Of a DNA stretch of 64,000 bases, positions 37,182 to 48,221 are shown piece by piece (within the stretch, counting starts at the first letter, position 1; every line of letters starts with the position of its first letter). A program made the translations under genes and the position numbers. This DNA comes from Absidia repens (Eukaryota > Mucoromycota > Mucoromycetes > Mucorales > Cunninghamellaceae), in assembly GCA_002105175.1 (NCBI GenBank), contig MCGE01000029.1, forward strand, positions 1 through 64,000, written 5' to 3'. The notes under the pieces are model-generated. The model made no database searches. It was not told where the DNA came from and was given only the letters and a program-made list of their open reading frames with translations.

Positions 37182-38534
37182 ATGAGTTTAGTAGAAGAAG
37201 ATATTACACTTGAATATATGACGGGCCAGCGACCTTCTTACCGAGCTCATGCGACATCCGACACCATCACCCGATCATCAAGCATCATGAAGAAACACGG
37301 ATCGATGGACAGTGACGTGAGCGATCGTGACACCTCCTTGGTATCGCCGCCTCTGACACCAAGTCCATCACCTAGCGATGAGGAAGACAACGCCGCTACC
37401 GTCACTAGTGCCCAAGCGATTGGAACTCAAGAATTCAGTCTCCCACCTGTCGATGGTGGTCTCAATGCGTACTTGGTGCTTATCGCTGGTTTTTGTATTG
37501 AAGGTAGGGCGGGATCTTCTTTGTTTTATTTTTTTTTTTATCTTGGATCTCCCCTCTCCGTATTTTAATTGCCTTTTTTCGCTTCAATGATTACCCCAAG
37601 GTGTTGTTTATGGGATCCCTTACTCCTACTCCGTTATGCAACAGGTATGGTATGGTGTATATCAGTAGTAATTATATGGAACACTCATATTTTTTATATA
37701 TATATACACACCTTGATGATAGCATTACCAACAATTACCTGAATTCAAGGACGCTAGTATTACGGAACTCGCAATTGTTGGCACTTTAACAACTTCTTTG
37801 GCTTATATTGGTGTAAGTGGTGTAGTCAAGGGCACGGTTCCTTGGTTATTCTTATCCACTTACCTTTTTTGCTTTTTTTCCTTGTAGGGCGGGCTAGTAG
37901 GTGTTCTGGGTGGCAGATTCAGTTTGAAAACGATGATGTATGGTGGATCTTTGATGATTGTGACAGGGTTAGTGGCAGCAAGTTTTGCAACGAAAGTTTG
38001 GCATTTGGCGCTCTCTCAAGGATTTGTACTTGGACTGGGAGGTGCCTTTGGTAAGTGTTACTAAACCAAAACAGACAGATAAATAAGTTAACCCTATCTT
38101 CCTTGTTAAACGTATATAGTATTCAATAGTTTTATGACTTATGTGCCGATGTATTGGTTCAAGTATCGCGGAGTGGCAACTGGAATTATCTATGCCGGGT
38201 CTGGGATCTTTGGATTGATTTGTCCTATTGCTGTAGAAAAAGGATTAAACGCTATTGGATTCCGTTGGACGCTTCGTGTCATCGCTCTGTTTGCTTTAGT
38301 GCTCTGTTTTGGGTCTGCCGTTATTATTCGTCCTCGCTATGCTCCCGACGCTAACGTATCAAAAAAATTGAACTTGTCCAAAAAGGATTTCAAATTCATT
38401 GCAACAAAGAAATTTGGGGTGCTTGGTTTATGTGTCTTTTTCCAGGGGTTGGCCTACTTTATTCCAAATCTGTTTATTCAACGTAAGTGAATTCCCTTCC
38501 GTATGCTTTTCTGTTTATCCTCTTTTTTCTGAAC

Positions 38535-38573
<39 letters not shown>

Positions 38574-39167
38574 ATCTTATTTAGCTTATGCTCTTTATAT
38601 TGGTGTACCTGAGCAAACGTCAACCACCCTTCTCTCCATATTGAATGCCATGACAATTGTCGGTCAGTTGTCATTAGGTCATATGTGCGATCGCTATGGC
38701 TACTGGACTGCCACTGCTGCTTCTTCTGCCGTTTCATCCATTAGTACCTTTTTCCTATGGGGGTATGCTGAGAATTCCATGGGTCTCTTGATTGCCTATA
38801 TTGTCATCTTTGGTATTTTTGGCGCTGGTTTTACTGTTTGTTTTCCTTCAATGGTATACGATGTCGCCGATGCTGACCCCAGTCAATTTACTCTTATCAG
38901 TGGTAAGAACCAAAGCTGTCAAATGAAAGAGATGTCATCACCGAAAACTCACTATTTTTTTTTAATCATTTTGTATGTATAGGAGCGTTTATGCTTCTTA
39001 GGGGCATTGGTAACTTCGTTGGTACTCCTCTTGGCTCCTTGTTTCTCACATCTACCTCGCCAATTTCTGAAGGGTGGCATGGTATTGCTTATTTTGTTGG
39101 TAGTACTATGTTGGCTAGTGCGATGTGTAGTATTGTGCGTACAGTCATGGTTATGCGTGCCAGATAG
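37182..39167 (+). CDS. MFS transporter, monocarboxylate (MCT/SLC16-like) type (494 aa)
   Basis: Seven exons: 37182-37503, 37601-37644, 37723-37812, 37888-38050, 38120-38482, 38585-38902, 38983-39167; 1485 nt, in phase. A phosphorylatable-looking Ser/Thr/Pro-rich cytosolic leader of about 90 residues precedes the membrane part. The first helix starts after VDGGLNAYLVLIAGFCIEGV, a typical MCT-family DGG-start. Further family-like blocks are GLVGVLGGRFSLKTMMYGGS, TYVPMYWFKYRGVATGI, GIFGLICPIAVEKGL, LCVFFQGLAYFIPNLFIQPY, GQLSLGHMCDRYGYW and LLRGIGNFVGTPLGSLFL. Twelve hydrophobic segments are plausible. The family carries mono- or dicarboxylates and some cofactors; substrate is unknown here. AATAAA lies near 39220. 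Confidence 0.9.
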
Positions 39168-39934
39168 ATAGGACTTTTTTCTATTTTTATTTTATTTTTA
39201 TCTCTTCATTGTATATCTTCAATAAATAAACATTCATAACCTATCCTCAATTATATGGGTAATCTTTCATTTTCGATAAAACAGTATTGCCAGTGTTTTC
39301 AATATTGTGCAGATTTTATTTGTGTGAAAAAAAAGTAGAGAGGGGGGGGGATCATATACATTATGGTGCCAAACGACGTGACATTGATATTTTGATTGGT
39401 TGACCATGGATTCTCTACTACATACATTCTACTGTAAGTTTCATTGTTTGATAAAGTGGGGGACGGATGGAGAATAGAGGAAAATGATGATGATGGGAAA
39501 TACCAGTGCATGATTGTGGGTCTTGATATTTTTTCATTTTGATCTTGTGAACACTGTTAAATGCACTCTAACCTTGTCGAATAACCAAAATACTATTAAT
39601 CATAATCAGCCAAGTGGACGCGTGAGGCAGCTACACAAGTTTTGGGCACAGGATTTATTTAATTGATAGCGAGAACAGTTCGGCTGTGTACTTTCTTCAT
39701 TTAATTATCACATATTAGCATTTTAGTTATGTATACCGTTACAGCAGATATCCGTGTGATGCGGCACATTAGCTATAGGTTGACATGTCAAGATTTAGTA
39801 GCAGGGAAAGGCCAAAAAAAAAAAAAGATTAAATGTCCGCTACAAAAATCACTCAACTGGTATCTTTCTTCCCCCCTTTTTTCTTTATCTTTTTTTTTCT
39901 TTTCTTCTTCTTCTTCTTCTTCTTCTTCTTTTTT
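39168..39934. other. intergenic between MFS transporter and Kv channel
   Basis: MFS 3' UTR and Kv upstream region. The last 100 nt are a CT-rich leader containing a CTT microsatellite (about 39898-39930). An in-frame ATG further upstream (39833) would add a poly-phenylalanine string coded by this leader and is not credible as the start. Confidence 0.5.
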
Positions 39935-42386
39935 ATGGGATTCTTCCGTAGTACGCATCCTACCAATACATCAAGAGCTTACGATGAAGAAGAGGAACCT
40001 TTACGAGGACACCATGAAGTCCTGGAATTAGAACCGACCTCCAGCAGCACCGCGAGACGGACTTCATTCTCTTCGGATGCTTCTTCCATATCCGACGGGG
40101 CGCATCCATCTTTGAACAGTAAGAACCAAATGAAACAACGACAACGGGAAAAACGACGACAAAGGTATCAACAACGACAACGTCAGCGTCAGCGTGAACA
40201 GCAGCAACTTCATCGACCGTCTGGCGGTGGTGGCTATCAACGGCTAGGTGGCCAACTCAGCGATGCGTGGCACTCCGTCACCGGATTCTCACGACATGTT
40301 CCTGCTACTACTACTACTTCAACAACAGCAACAGCAACAGCAACAGCAGCAGCAGCAGCAGCCCAACTTGCTCAGGAGGTAGCTAATGGTGGGACGTTAA
40401 CCGAAGATGATACTGAACCCAATTATGACCTGGAAAACGACATTGACAACCGTCTGAAACGATCCATGTATTTGCTATTGGAAGAACCTTCAAGTAGTCG
40501 CGCTGCCTTTTGGACAAATGTGGTCGTCTCCTTTTTGATTGTGTCAAGTGCTGTGATGACTACTATTGAAACAATTCCCGCTTTTCGTTCAGCTGAAAGC
40601 AACCGCGTCTGGTAACGTAGCTCTCTTATCTTCTTTTTCAATTGATGACACAGTCAAAAAAAAGCCGCTTCCAACCTACCATTCGATCATTTTTTTTCTC
40701 ATGCTGTATCTTTTTGGTTGTTAGGTTTCATTTGGAATCGACAATGGTGGCTCTTTTCACTCTGGAATATATTCTTCGACTCTTTGCTCACTCTGACTCT
40801 TTGCAAATGCTGAAACGGTTTATTATTGGTAAAGTGAATATGATATGACTTGGAATATGTTATATATCTTTTTTTTATATTATTATTAACGTGATATTTA
40901 CACAATCATATAGCCCCTATTTCCATCATCGACTTTATATCCATTATACCCTTTTATATTGAAGTGATAGCGCAGCGTGATACGGTAAGATCAAAAGAGC
41001 AGCGCACAATGGAAAAAAAAAATAAGCATGAGGATGGCATATGGAGATTTTGCAGAGCCTAACTTGCAATTTATTGATGTAGACTTACGAATTTCGATTT
41101 ACAATTTTACGACTTTTTCGATTATTGCGACTATTCAAAACGTACAAATATTCCAATGCCATTATTATGACGATCGAAGTGATGATGGTGGCTCTCCGTA
41201 GATCGGGCGATGCATTGTCTGCTCTTTTCTTCTTTTTGGTGACTTGTGTGGTTTTATTCTCGACTTTACTTTATTTTGCTGAACGAGGGACTTGGGATGA
41301 ATCCATGGAAACGTTTGTGGATCCCGAGGGAAATCCAAGGTATAGTATAATAGCAAAAAAAAAAAAAAAAAGACAAAAGCAGCAACAACAACAGAACCCG
41401 CGGATGACCACATGTTCATGCAATCTTTTTCTTATTCTGGTTTATTTTGAATACAATAGTGCATTCGATAGCATCCCGGCCGCATTCTGGTTTGTCCTCG
41501 TTACCATCACAACAACAGGCTACGGTAATTACAGCTGGGAATAAAGAAAGTGGATACTGTTACTAATGAGACCTTTGTTCTTTATTTATTTCAATAGGTG
41601 ATATGGTTCCCACCACTTTTATTGGCAAACTGGTCACATTTCCTGCCATGATGTTTGGTGTCTTGGTAAGTAAAGGAAGGACGGGGGAAGCAAAAATTCA
41701 TGTATAGAGAAAACGACAAAGCTTTGATTCACTTTTTTTTTTTAAAAATTCTATTGTAGTTGATTGCCCTTCCTTCCATTATCGTTGGCCGGAACTTTAC
41801 AATTGTATGGGAATCAATGCGACGGCGACAATATTTGGAACAACTTCAGGAAGAAGCAGCAGCAGCAGCAGCATCAGCACAGCCTATCGACGAAGCTACA
41901 GAACCACACAGCCGGACAGCAACTGATCAACCACCACCTCACTTGGATCATCATCACCATTCGACTATACAACGACCGTCTATGGCATTCGACGATCCAT
42001 TTGGAACAACGTTGTCTTCCTTTCGTCAAAGATCCAGCAGCATGAATACCATGAATGGCAACGATCGAGCGTTTGATATTTTGGATACCGGAGATGATGC
42101 GTTATTTGATCAGCTACAATCCTTGATGACAATCACTCGACAAAATCAAGACGATATTCAACGTATTTTGAAGCTATTAGAGGCATCAGCATCATCACCA
42201 TCACATGTTACTATATCGCAACCACTGACAAACAACAACGATAGTCGTCAGAAACAAAAACAAAAACAGCAAAACCATGACCATGACCACTACCACGCAA
42301 ATGGAACGGTTACTGAAAATGGAAACGCAATGGTCACAGCATCAGCATCATCTAGTATTTCCTTGGATATGATTTCTGAAGAGTAG
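39935..42386 (+). CDS. voltage-gated (Kv-type) potassium channel (622 aa)
   Basis: Seven exons: 39935-40611, 40725-40828, 40914-40984, 41083-41339, 41460-41524, 41598-41665, 41760-42386; 1869 nt, in phase. A long basic Gln/Arg-rich N-terminus leads to S1 (AAFWTNVVVSFLIVSSAVMT), S2 (STMVALFTLEYILRLFA) and S3 (ISIIDFISIIPFYIEVI). The S4 sensor (285-303) has charges at R289, R294, R297, R300 and K303. S5 is followed by the pore helix AAFWFVLVTITTTGYGDM, filter TTGYGD at 388-393, and S6 (FPAMMFGVLLIALPSIIVG). This is the Shaker-like six-helix plan. The C-terminus has Ala, Gln/His and coiled-coil-like stretches. No T1 tetramerisation domain is evident. The fourth intron (120 nt, S5-pore turret) is in frame and stop-free. 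AATAAA lies near 42598. Confidence 0.93.
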
Positions 42387-43069
42387 ATAGAAATAGAGAC
42401 AGAGAATTCAGTTTAGATATATAGTGTACTATCCCCCCCTTCCCTTCCGCTTCTTTGACATATTAGCCTTTTTTATTTTATTTTATTTATCCCATTTATA
42501 TTTATTTGCTTTGTATAGATATACCCACTCCTTCTATGTATTACCTTTTTTTGTCCCACCCGCAACCCTTGATATTTTATTATTATCCATCATTTGAAAT
42601 AAAAGAAAATTGTCACTATTAGATCCAGTGTTAACAAAATGTGGGGGAAACGGAAGAGAGGTGTTTTGTGAAATGTAGGAAAAGGAAAGGGCTACATGTG
42701 ATCTGGTAGACGGTGTTATGATTTGGACAAAAGGGTACCTCGTCGGATATGTCATTCAAGTGTGTGTCTCGTTCTTAATTACGATGATGTGTGTGAACTG
42801 GTTCCAAAAAAAAAAAAAAAAAAAATCAAGTGGCCGGGGAGCTGCCTGTGAGATGTACACAAGCTGATAATGACCCTGCCTCCAAGATAATCCTTGATCT
42901 CTCTGCCGCCTCTATGCAATTCAATTCACCGGACGTCCAAAAAGCTGCACAACAAAAAGTCCTACCATCTACTGCTACCTCAAAAACCTTGAGACAAAAT
43001 AAATCTCGTGTGGGGCGGATATTGAAAACGAAAGATGTACCAATCCTGCTGTCAAAAAAAAAAAAAAAA
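42387..43069. other. intergenic, 3' of Kv channel
   Basis: Kv 3' UTR and spacer with A-runs at 42805-42825 and 43055-43074. A 90-codon frame at 42830-43102 ends in the homopolymer; only its last residues (KISFAG) look like part of the adjacent dehydrogenase relic. Confidence 0.4.
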
Positions 43070-43432
43070 AAAAAGATTTCCTTTGCTGGCTCTGTAAGTT
43101 GAACAATGGATGGGAGTGGATGAATAGGGTCGTTTTCAGCTACTAAACAGCGGGCGTTTTTTCTTTTGATTTATTTTTTGGAAACATAAACGAATCAGCT
43201 CTGCAATAGGTCGTTGGACGTGTCTCAAGGCCCGCCGGTAACGATGAAGAAAGTGTCATTGGATGATGACAATAGCTCCTTTTATTGTAATTTTTTTTTT
43301 TTTTTTGTTGTTGTTGGTTCAAACTCCCGATCAACTTTCGTATGCGCCAATCGTATTTATGTGCAACGTGGTATTTATGATGCATTTATACAAAAGATGC
43401 CTGGTTGGGTGAATTCAAGGTGGTGGGGGACC
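43070..43432 (+). pseudogene. relic of a succinate-semialdehyde dehydrogenase (ALDH family) gene
   Basis: Translated fragments match ALDH/SSADH in the right order: KISFAGS (family ISFTGST), then VTMKKVSL (family VKKVSLELGG), then VCANRIYVQRGIYDAFIQKM (family CVCANRIYVQ). They are separated by a T-run and by shifts or gaps. The catalytic glutamate block (ELGG) is replaced by DDDN, and the catalytic cysteine of GQTC is Phe in RSTFVCANR. No matching upstream NAD-binding half or downstream C-terminal half is seen. The region cannot give an active enzyme. It is probably an old partial duplicate of a family member elsewhere in the genome. Confidence 0.75.
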
Positions 43433-44074
43433 ATGACTTTGACGTGAATACAACTTTTATAGCTTTTCTTTTTTTTGACTACAGAATTTTTTTTTTTTTT
43501 TTTTTTTTTACTCTTGTATGATGTTAGTCGTAACTGGTGGGGGGTATGTGAATATTTGGAACACGGTATGTTGGGTGCCGACGCGGTGTTATTTCTAACA
43601 GTCATGCTCCTTTTGGTGGTGTCCTTGGGTTGCGTATGGCTATTCCACAGTATTGATGACTAAATGATCAAAATGGGGGGTTAAAATCAGTCTTTTTTTA
43701 GTTAGAATTATATCTATTCAATTATTTACCTTCTCTTTGGTTATCATCTTTTTTTATTATTATTATTAGCCACAACCCCCATCTTCGCCCCTTAGTATAT
43801 ATACATATCTCATCTATATGTTTGAAATAAAAAATAAAAAAAACTTGTCATCTTTTTTTTTACTGCCATTCAAATGAAAATGAAACGTTTATCCGGGGTT
43901 TATTATTGGTGCTTTTTTGGTGGGGTCGGCTTTTTTGTACTACCGTGGAATTGAATGAAGCTTTGTAAGAAACTCATTTTTTTCGGCTTGCATCGCAACC
44001 TTGTATAAAAGTCAGCGTGATTTTCAATTTTTGTCCTTTTTTTTTTTTTGTTCTCCTTTCTTCACTTTTGTGCA

Positions 44075-44105
<31 letters not shown>

Positions 44106-44121
44106 TCGATACCTGATTACA
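43433..44121. other. intergenic, malonyl transferase promoter region
   Basis: A 62-codon frame at 43475-43663 has a poly-Phe start and one hydrophobic segment (LFLTVMLLLVVSLGCVWLF), then AATAAA near 43826. It could be a last exon of an unseen gene, but no upstream exons are visible. T-runs are at 43488-43510 and 44078-44104. Confidence 0.35.
44004..44011 (+). promoter_or_regulatory. TATA box of the malonyl-CoA:ACP transacylase gene
   Basis: TATAAAAG lies 118 nt before the ATG at 44122, followed by a T-rich leader. Confidence 0.5.
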
Positions 44122-45762
44122 ATGGCCGTTACTAGACACTTATCTAAATTTGCTCCAAGTGGACGACGAACTTGGATGGTAAGTTGACTGTTGAATATAA
44201 TGGTGTACCTTCTCTTTCGGAAAGGATCAAAAGCAATATCGGACTAACCCTTCTTTACTCTCTTTCTTCTGATTTTTTTTCTCTTCTTCTTCAACTACTA
44301 GAGTACTGCAGGTATAGAACGAGCTCATCGAGCTATCCTCTTTCCAGGTACGACAAAAAAAAGAAAGGGAACTATGAATAGAATAGGACTTCCACTAATC
44401 TATCATCTTACACAATATAGGTCAAGGCTCGCAATATGTCGGGATGGGGAAGGATCTATATCATTTGTATCCACGATCTGCCAAATTGGTGTTTGATGAA
44501 GCGGATGAAGCCTTAGGCTATGGACTGAAATCATTGATCTTTGAAGGACAACAAGAAAAGCTCAAGCTAACGGAAAATGCACAACCGGCGATTTTGACGA
44601 CGTCGTTGGCGATGCTTCGGGTGTTAGAACTAGAGTTTGGACTCGACGTGACAAAGGCATGTAACTATGTGCTTGGTCATTCTTTGGGTGAATACACTGC
44701 ATTGGTGGCGACGAAATCTCTCTCTCTCACGGATGCGGTGCGTTTGGTCCGGTTACGTGGGGAAGCCATGACTCGCTCGGTGGAGGATCTACAAACAAAT
44801 ACTGCCATGGCAGCTTTGGTCGTACGTAAAGGTCGCTTACAGGATTTGGAAGATGCGATCGGTGAAATCAAAGATATGCTACCAAAGGGTGAGGTGGTGG
44901 AATTGGCCAATATCAATAGCGTAAGCACCCTTTTTTCTCTCACCTTTGTATTATACGGCTGTTGATCTTTACTGATAAACTCTTCTTTTTTTTTTTCTAG
45001 TCTTTCCAGGTTGTCATTAGTGGCACTACCAAGGGTGTGGATGGTGCGTCTCGTATTTTACAACAACGTCAATTAGCTGCCAGAGCAGTAGACCTTCCAG
45101 TATCGTAAGTAACTCGTGATAATGACGATGACGATGATGATGATGCTGCTGATTTTAGATTAGACTTATTAACTTTATCTTTTATACCTGATTTGGTTGG
45201 GACGCTTTTTTTTTTTTTTTGATCATTATTATTAGGGCACCATTCCATTGCGAATTTATGACGGAGGCTGCCCAAGTGATGAAGGATGCATTGAACAGCA
45301 TCACATTCCAAAAACCTTGCGTTGATGTCATCTCTAATGTAACTGCCAAACCAGTAAGTCCTTAATATTTTTTTTTTATTATAATTATTATTACCACGAA
45401 CCAATGAGGAAATGATCCATGCTAACCAATTTTTTCTTATTCTTTCCAATTTAGTATACTTCGGCAGAAGAAATCCCGGAACATCTTGTACAACAAATCA
45501 CGTCTGCTATTCAGTGGTCAAGAAGCATCACCTATTGCAAAGGCCAAGATGTGGATGAATTCATTTGCTTTGGACCCGGTAAAGTCTTGTCAAACCTTTT
45601 GAAAAAGGAATACCCATTGGATCAAATTAAGTAAGTGGATAATAGTGATGTATGTATGGAGCAAATCACATGCCCGGAATCATGCTAACTCTATATTGCT
45701 TTTTCTTTAGATCCATCACCAGTGCAGATGATATCCTGCATCACGCTGAAGAATTTTACTAG
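44122..45762 (+). CDS. mitochondrial malonyl-CoA:acyl carrier protein transacylase (350 aa)
   Basis: Seven exons: 44122-44178, 44302-44347, 44421-44920, 45001-45104, 45236-45353, 45455-45630, 45711-45762; 1053 nt, in phase. The N-terminus (MAVTRHLSKFAPSGRRTW) is basic and lacks acids, a likely mitochondrial presequence. The FabD fold follows: FPGQGSQYVGMGKDLY (35 onward), TENAQPAILTTS, nucleophile elbow GHSLGEYTAL (Ser122), VRLRGEAM, ANINSSFQVVISGT, VSAPFHCEFM (active-site His) and GPGKVLSNLLKK. The enzyme moves malonyl groups from CoA to mitochondrial ACP in type II fatty acid synthesis, feeding lipoate and respiratory assembly (yeast Mct1). Length fits the family. AATAAA lies near 45942. 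Confidence 0.96.
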
Positions 45763-46309
45763 GACTTTGAACTATTCAAACCCGCTGCCCATCGTCTCCC
45801 TGTCTCCTTCCTTTTCTCTTTATCACCTTTAGCCTTATTCACATTATCACTTTTGATATTTTTTTTTATTTATACGCATCGTAGTTTAGTGATGATTCCC
45901 TTCTTGTATATATCTATTGTTTTTATTATGCCTTTAAATATAAATAAAACTGTACCATAACATCAATTAAACTTCTCTTTGGGAATCAGTGTCTGTTTTT
46001 GTATGTTTTCAATTTGATATCAAGTGTAGTTACAGAAGATCTTCAAAACAGTAGCAACCCCCCCCCCAGCCTGGTCAACTCCTCAGGAGCTAACCCAGTG
46101 AACAGAACACATGAACAAGCCTTGTACATATCACAAGTGAGGTTGAAGATAATAATTTGTTTATTGAGAGAATAATAAATCATAGCAAGAATATCTATGG
46201 GGAGTTAGTTACAATACTACATGCGCACGAAAGGAAAGACGCGCTATCACTCATTAGCTCACAACTTTCACATCTACCCTTTCCAAATAGCCCCTTGCTC
46301 CATAGGGGC

Positions 46310-46354
<45 letters not shown>

Positions 46355-46449
46355 TATTCATAAAACAGGGAAAATAGATTTCCATGAGAGGATGCACTCA
46401 TAGAACGACTTGAGATCATCAGGACAATGGTTTTAACGAGAAATATATG
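45763..46449. other. intergenic, 3' of malonyl transferase
   Basis: Holds the malonyl transferase 3' UTR (AATAAA near 45942), a C-run at about 46058-46067 and a 40-nt A-tract at 46313-46352. Frames here are driven by the A-tract. Repeat copy D begins near 46450. Confidence 0.5.
46313..46352 (+). repeat. 40-nt adenine tract
   Basis: An uninterrupted run of 40 A is preceded by CCATAGGGGCAGT and followed by GATATTC. It is among the longest homopolymers in the window and does not sit before a splice acceptor of any gene found. Confidence 0.95.
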
Positions 46450-47390
46450 CATCTTTGATGTAAAGTGGGGTAAAGTACTGCTGTAGATCAATCGCTGGGA
46501 CTCTAAGGCGAAGGGAGGGATTGCTAAAGCGGTTGGTGATGGAATATTCACAAAAATAGCCATGACACACCGCTTTATGTATTATCTAATGGTCAGACTA
46601 TGTTTAATAATAATAATACTAAAAAGGGATATTTTATTGTAATATAATGAACAGTGCTAAACTAATGGGACAAAGTCAGTAAGAGATCTATTGTACTATG
46701 TAGTATAAAGATGATGGACGCTGACGGGGATGTGGTAGATGGGGGCTGAGGAATGAGGAAATCAGAAGAAAGAGCAACACTACACTAAAGGTATATGTGT
46801 AAAAGGGATCTAATATACTATACAAGGTACGAGAAAGACTATAAAGGGATATCTTTTATTAAAGCTAACCATTGTCAACATTAATCAAAACGGCTTGATG
46901 GTAGTAAAAAGGGATCTATTTTAACAAGACATGAGGGACAGACTAACGGGACATAATTCATTGAAGCAAGTAAAAGAAACGTATTTTATTCATATATATA
47001 TATATATATATATGCGAACAAGCTAACACTAAACTAAACTAATGAAGGTTCCAAAAAGCCAACTAATGGTGGTTCTAAATCCTAGATCCAAAATGAAAGG
47101 GTTTCCCCATACATCTTGTAATCCCTGAGCTGAAAACGCTTCTAAAATAGTCCTGATACTATTCTAAGTCCAACATCGCACCATGGAAGCTGAATGGTGA
47201 AGAAAAATTGAAATAAAAAAAAAAAAAATCAAATGGAAAGAGAACCGAAAAAATAAACGTGGCGAGAGCGAGAAAATATAGCATTTCACGTGGGCGGGCT
47301 TTGAAATCAGTTCTCTAGTGGTGATTGTAGCGACCCTTTTTTTTTTTTTCTTTTTTTGATGCATACAGAAATGGAAGCCTTTTATTTTAT
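46450..47390 (-). repeat. dispersed repeat family, copy D
   Basis: Same orientation as copies B and E. It shares ATCTTTGATGTAA and GCTGGGACTCTAAGG with copy B, and the AAAGGGATATTTTATTG-type sub-repeats (46624, 46848, 46985). The core follows (AAAGGGTTTCCCCATACATC near 47095, CTTCTAAAATAGTCCTG near 47139), then the E-box CACGTG (47287-47292) in TTCACGTGGGCGGGCTTTG and an end block matching TTCCATTTCTGTATGCA in reverse. AATAAA (reverse) is at 46985-46990. The left half of the long copies B and E is missing. Confidence 0.8.
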
Positions 47391-48221
47391 TTCTGTTCTG
47401 TTTATCACCATACCGCACAATCAACATGATAGCTCTCATGACATAAATATGTCTTTGCACTGGCCCACCTCTTTATAATAGTTTGCTTAACACTTTAGAA
47501 TGACTACCCCTGTCACTGTATTACGGTAGAATAGTTTGCCTCGTGCCGAGTAATTGCTTCACCCTTTTAGTTTTTTACCGTACTTTTAGTTTATTCTACA
47601 CAATAAAGGAAAAAATAACTTTTTAAATCCTTAATGAATGCCTCCAGTAGTTGTTTGTAACGTATCATACAGTGTTTTAAAGTGATATGATATGAAATAA
47701 AAATATTCAAGATATTCCGCTTCAAAAATCGTATGATTCCAAACACTGTATGCCATACCAATCTACACCCCCCCCTTTTCACGTTCCAAGCCCAAAACCC
47801 TGCCCTATCTTCATACCCTGAAAGAACCAAAAGCCCCTTAACATTATTACACCATAAATACCATAAAGTCTACTTGCCACCACAACAAACACGAGGTAAG
47901 AATAATTCCGTCTATATTGTACTGTACAGAATAGTACAGCGCAGCGCAATGAAAACAATACTGCAATAAATATGAAGCGTAATATACATATAACATACAG
48001 AATTTATTAAAATAGAAGGATAAAATAAATATGGTACATAATATATTCTAATAGAAGGGGCGGGGGGGCGGAGGAAGCATGCTATGGAATAAAATAAAGA
48101 ACGAATGAAGATACAGTATAGATAAAGATAAACTAAATGTTGTGTGGAAGTTCTACAGTAATCTATATTTTGAACGCCAATGACTTGCTTCTTGAGCATG
48201 AGAAAAAAAAAAAAGAAAGGT
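47391..48221. other. intergenic, 3' of the F-BAR gene
   Basis: AT-rich DNA; no gene supported. Frames at 47591-47830 (-) and 47733-47969 (+) overlap each other and show no recognisable domain. Confidence 0.45.

Noticed and set aside
39833..39934. Upstream in-frame ATG for the Kv channel
   Set aside because: It would code a poly-phenylalanine string from the CT-rich leader; the start at 39935 is more credible.
43475..43663. 62-codon frame with one hydrophobic segment followed by AATAAA
   Set aside because: Its start is a T-run translated as poly-Phe and no upstream exons were found; kept only as a note in the intergenic entry.
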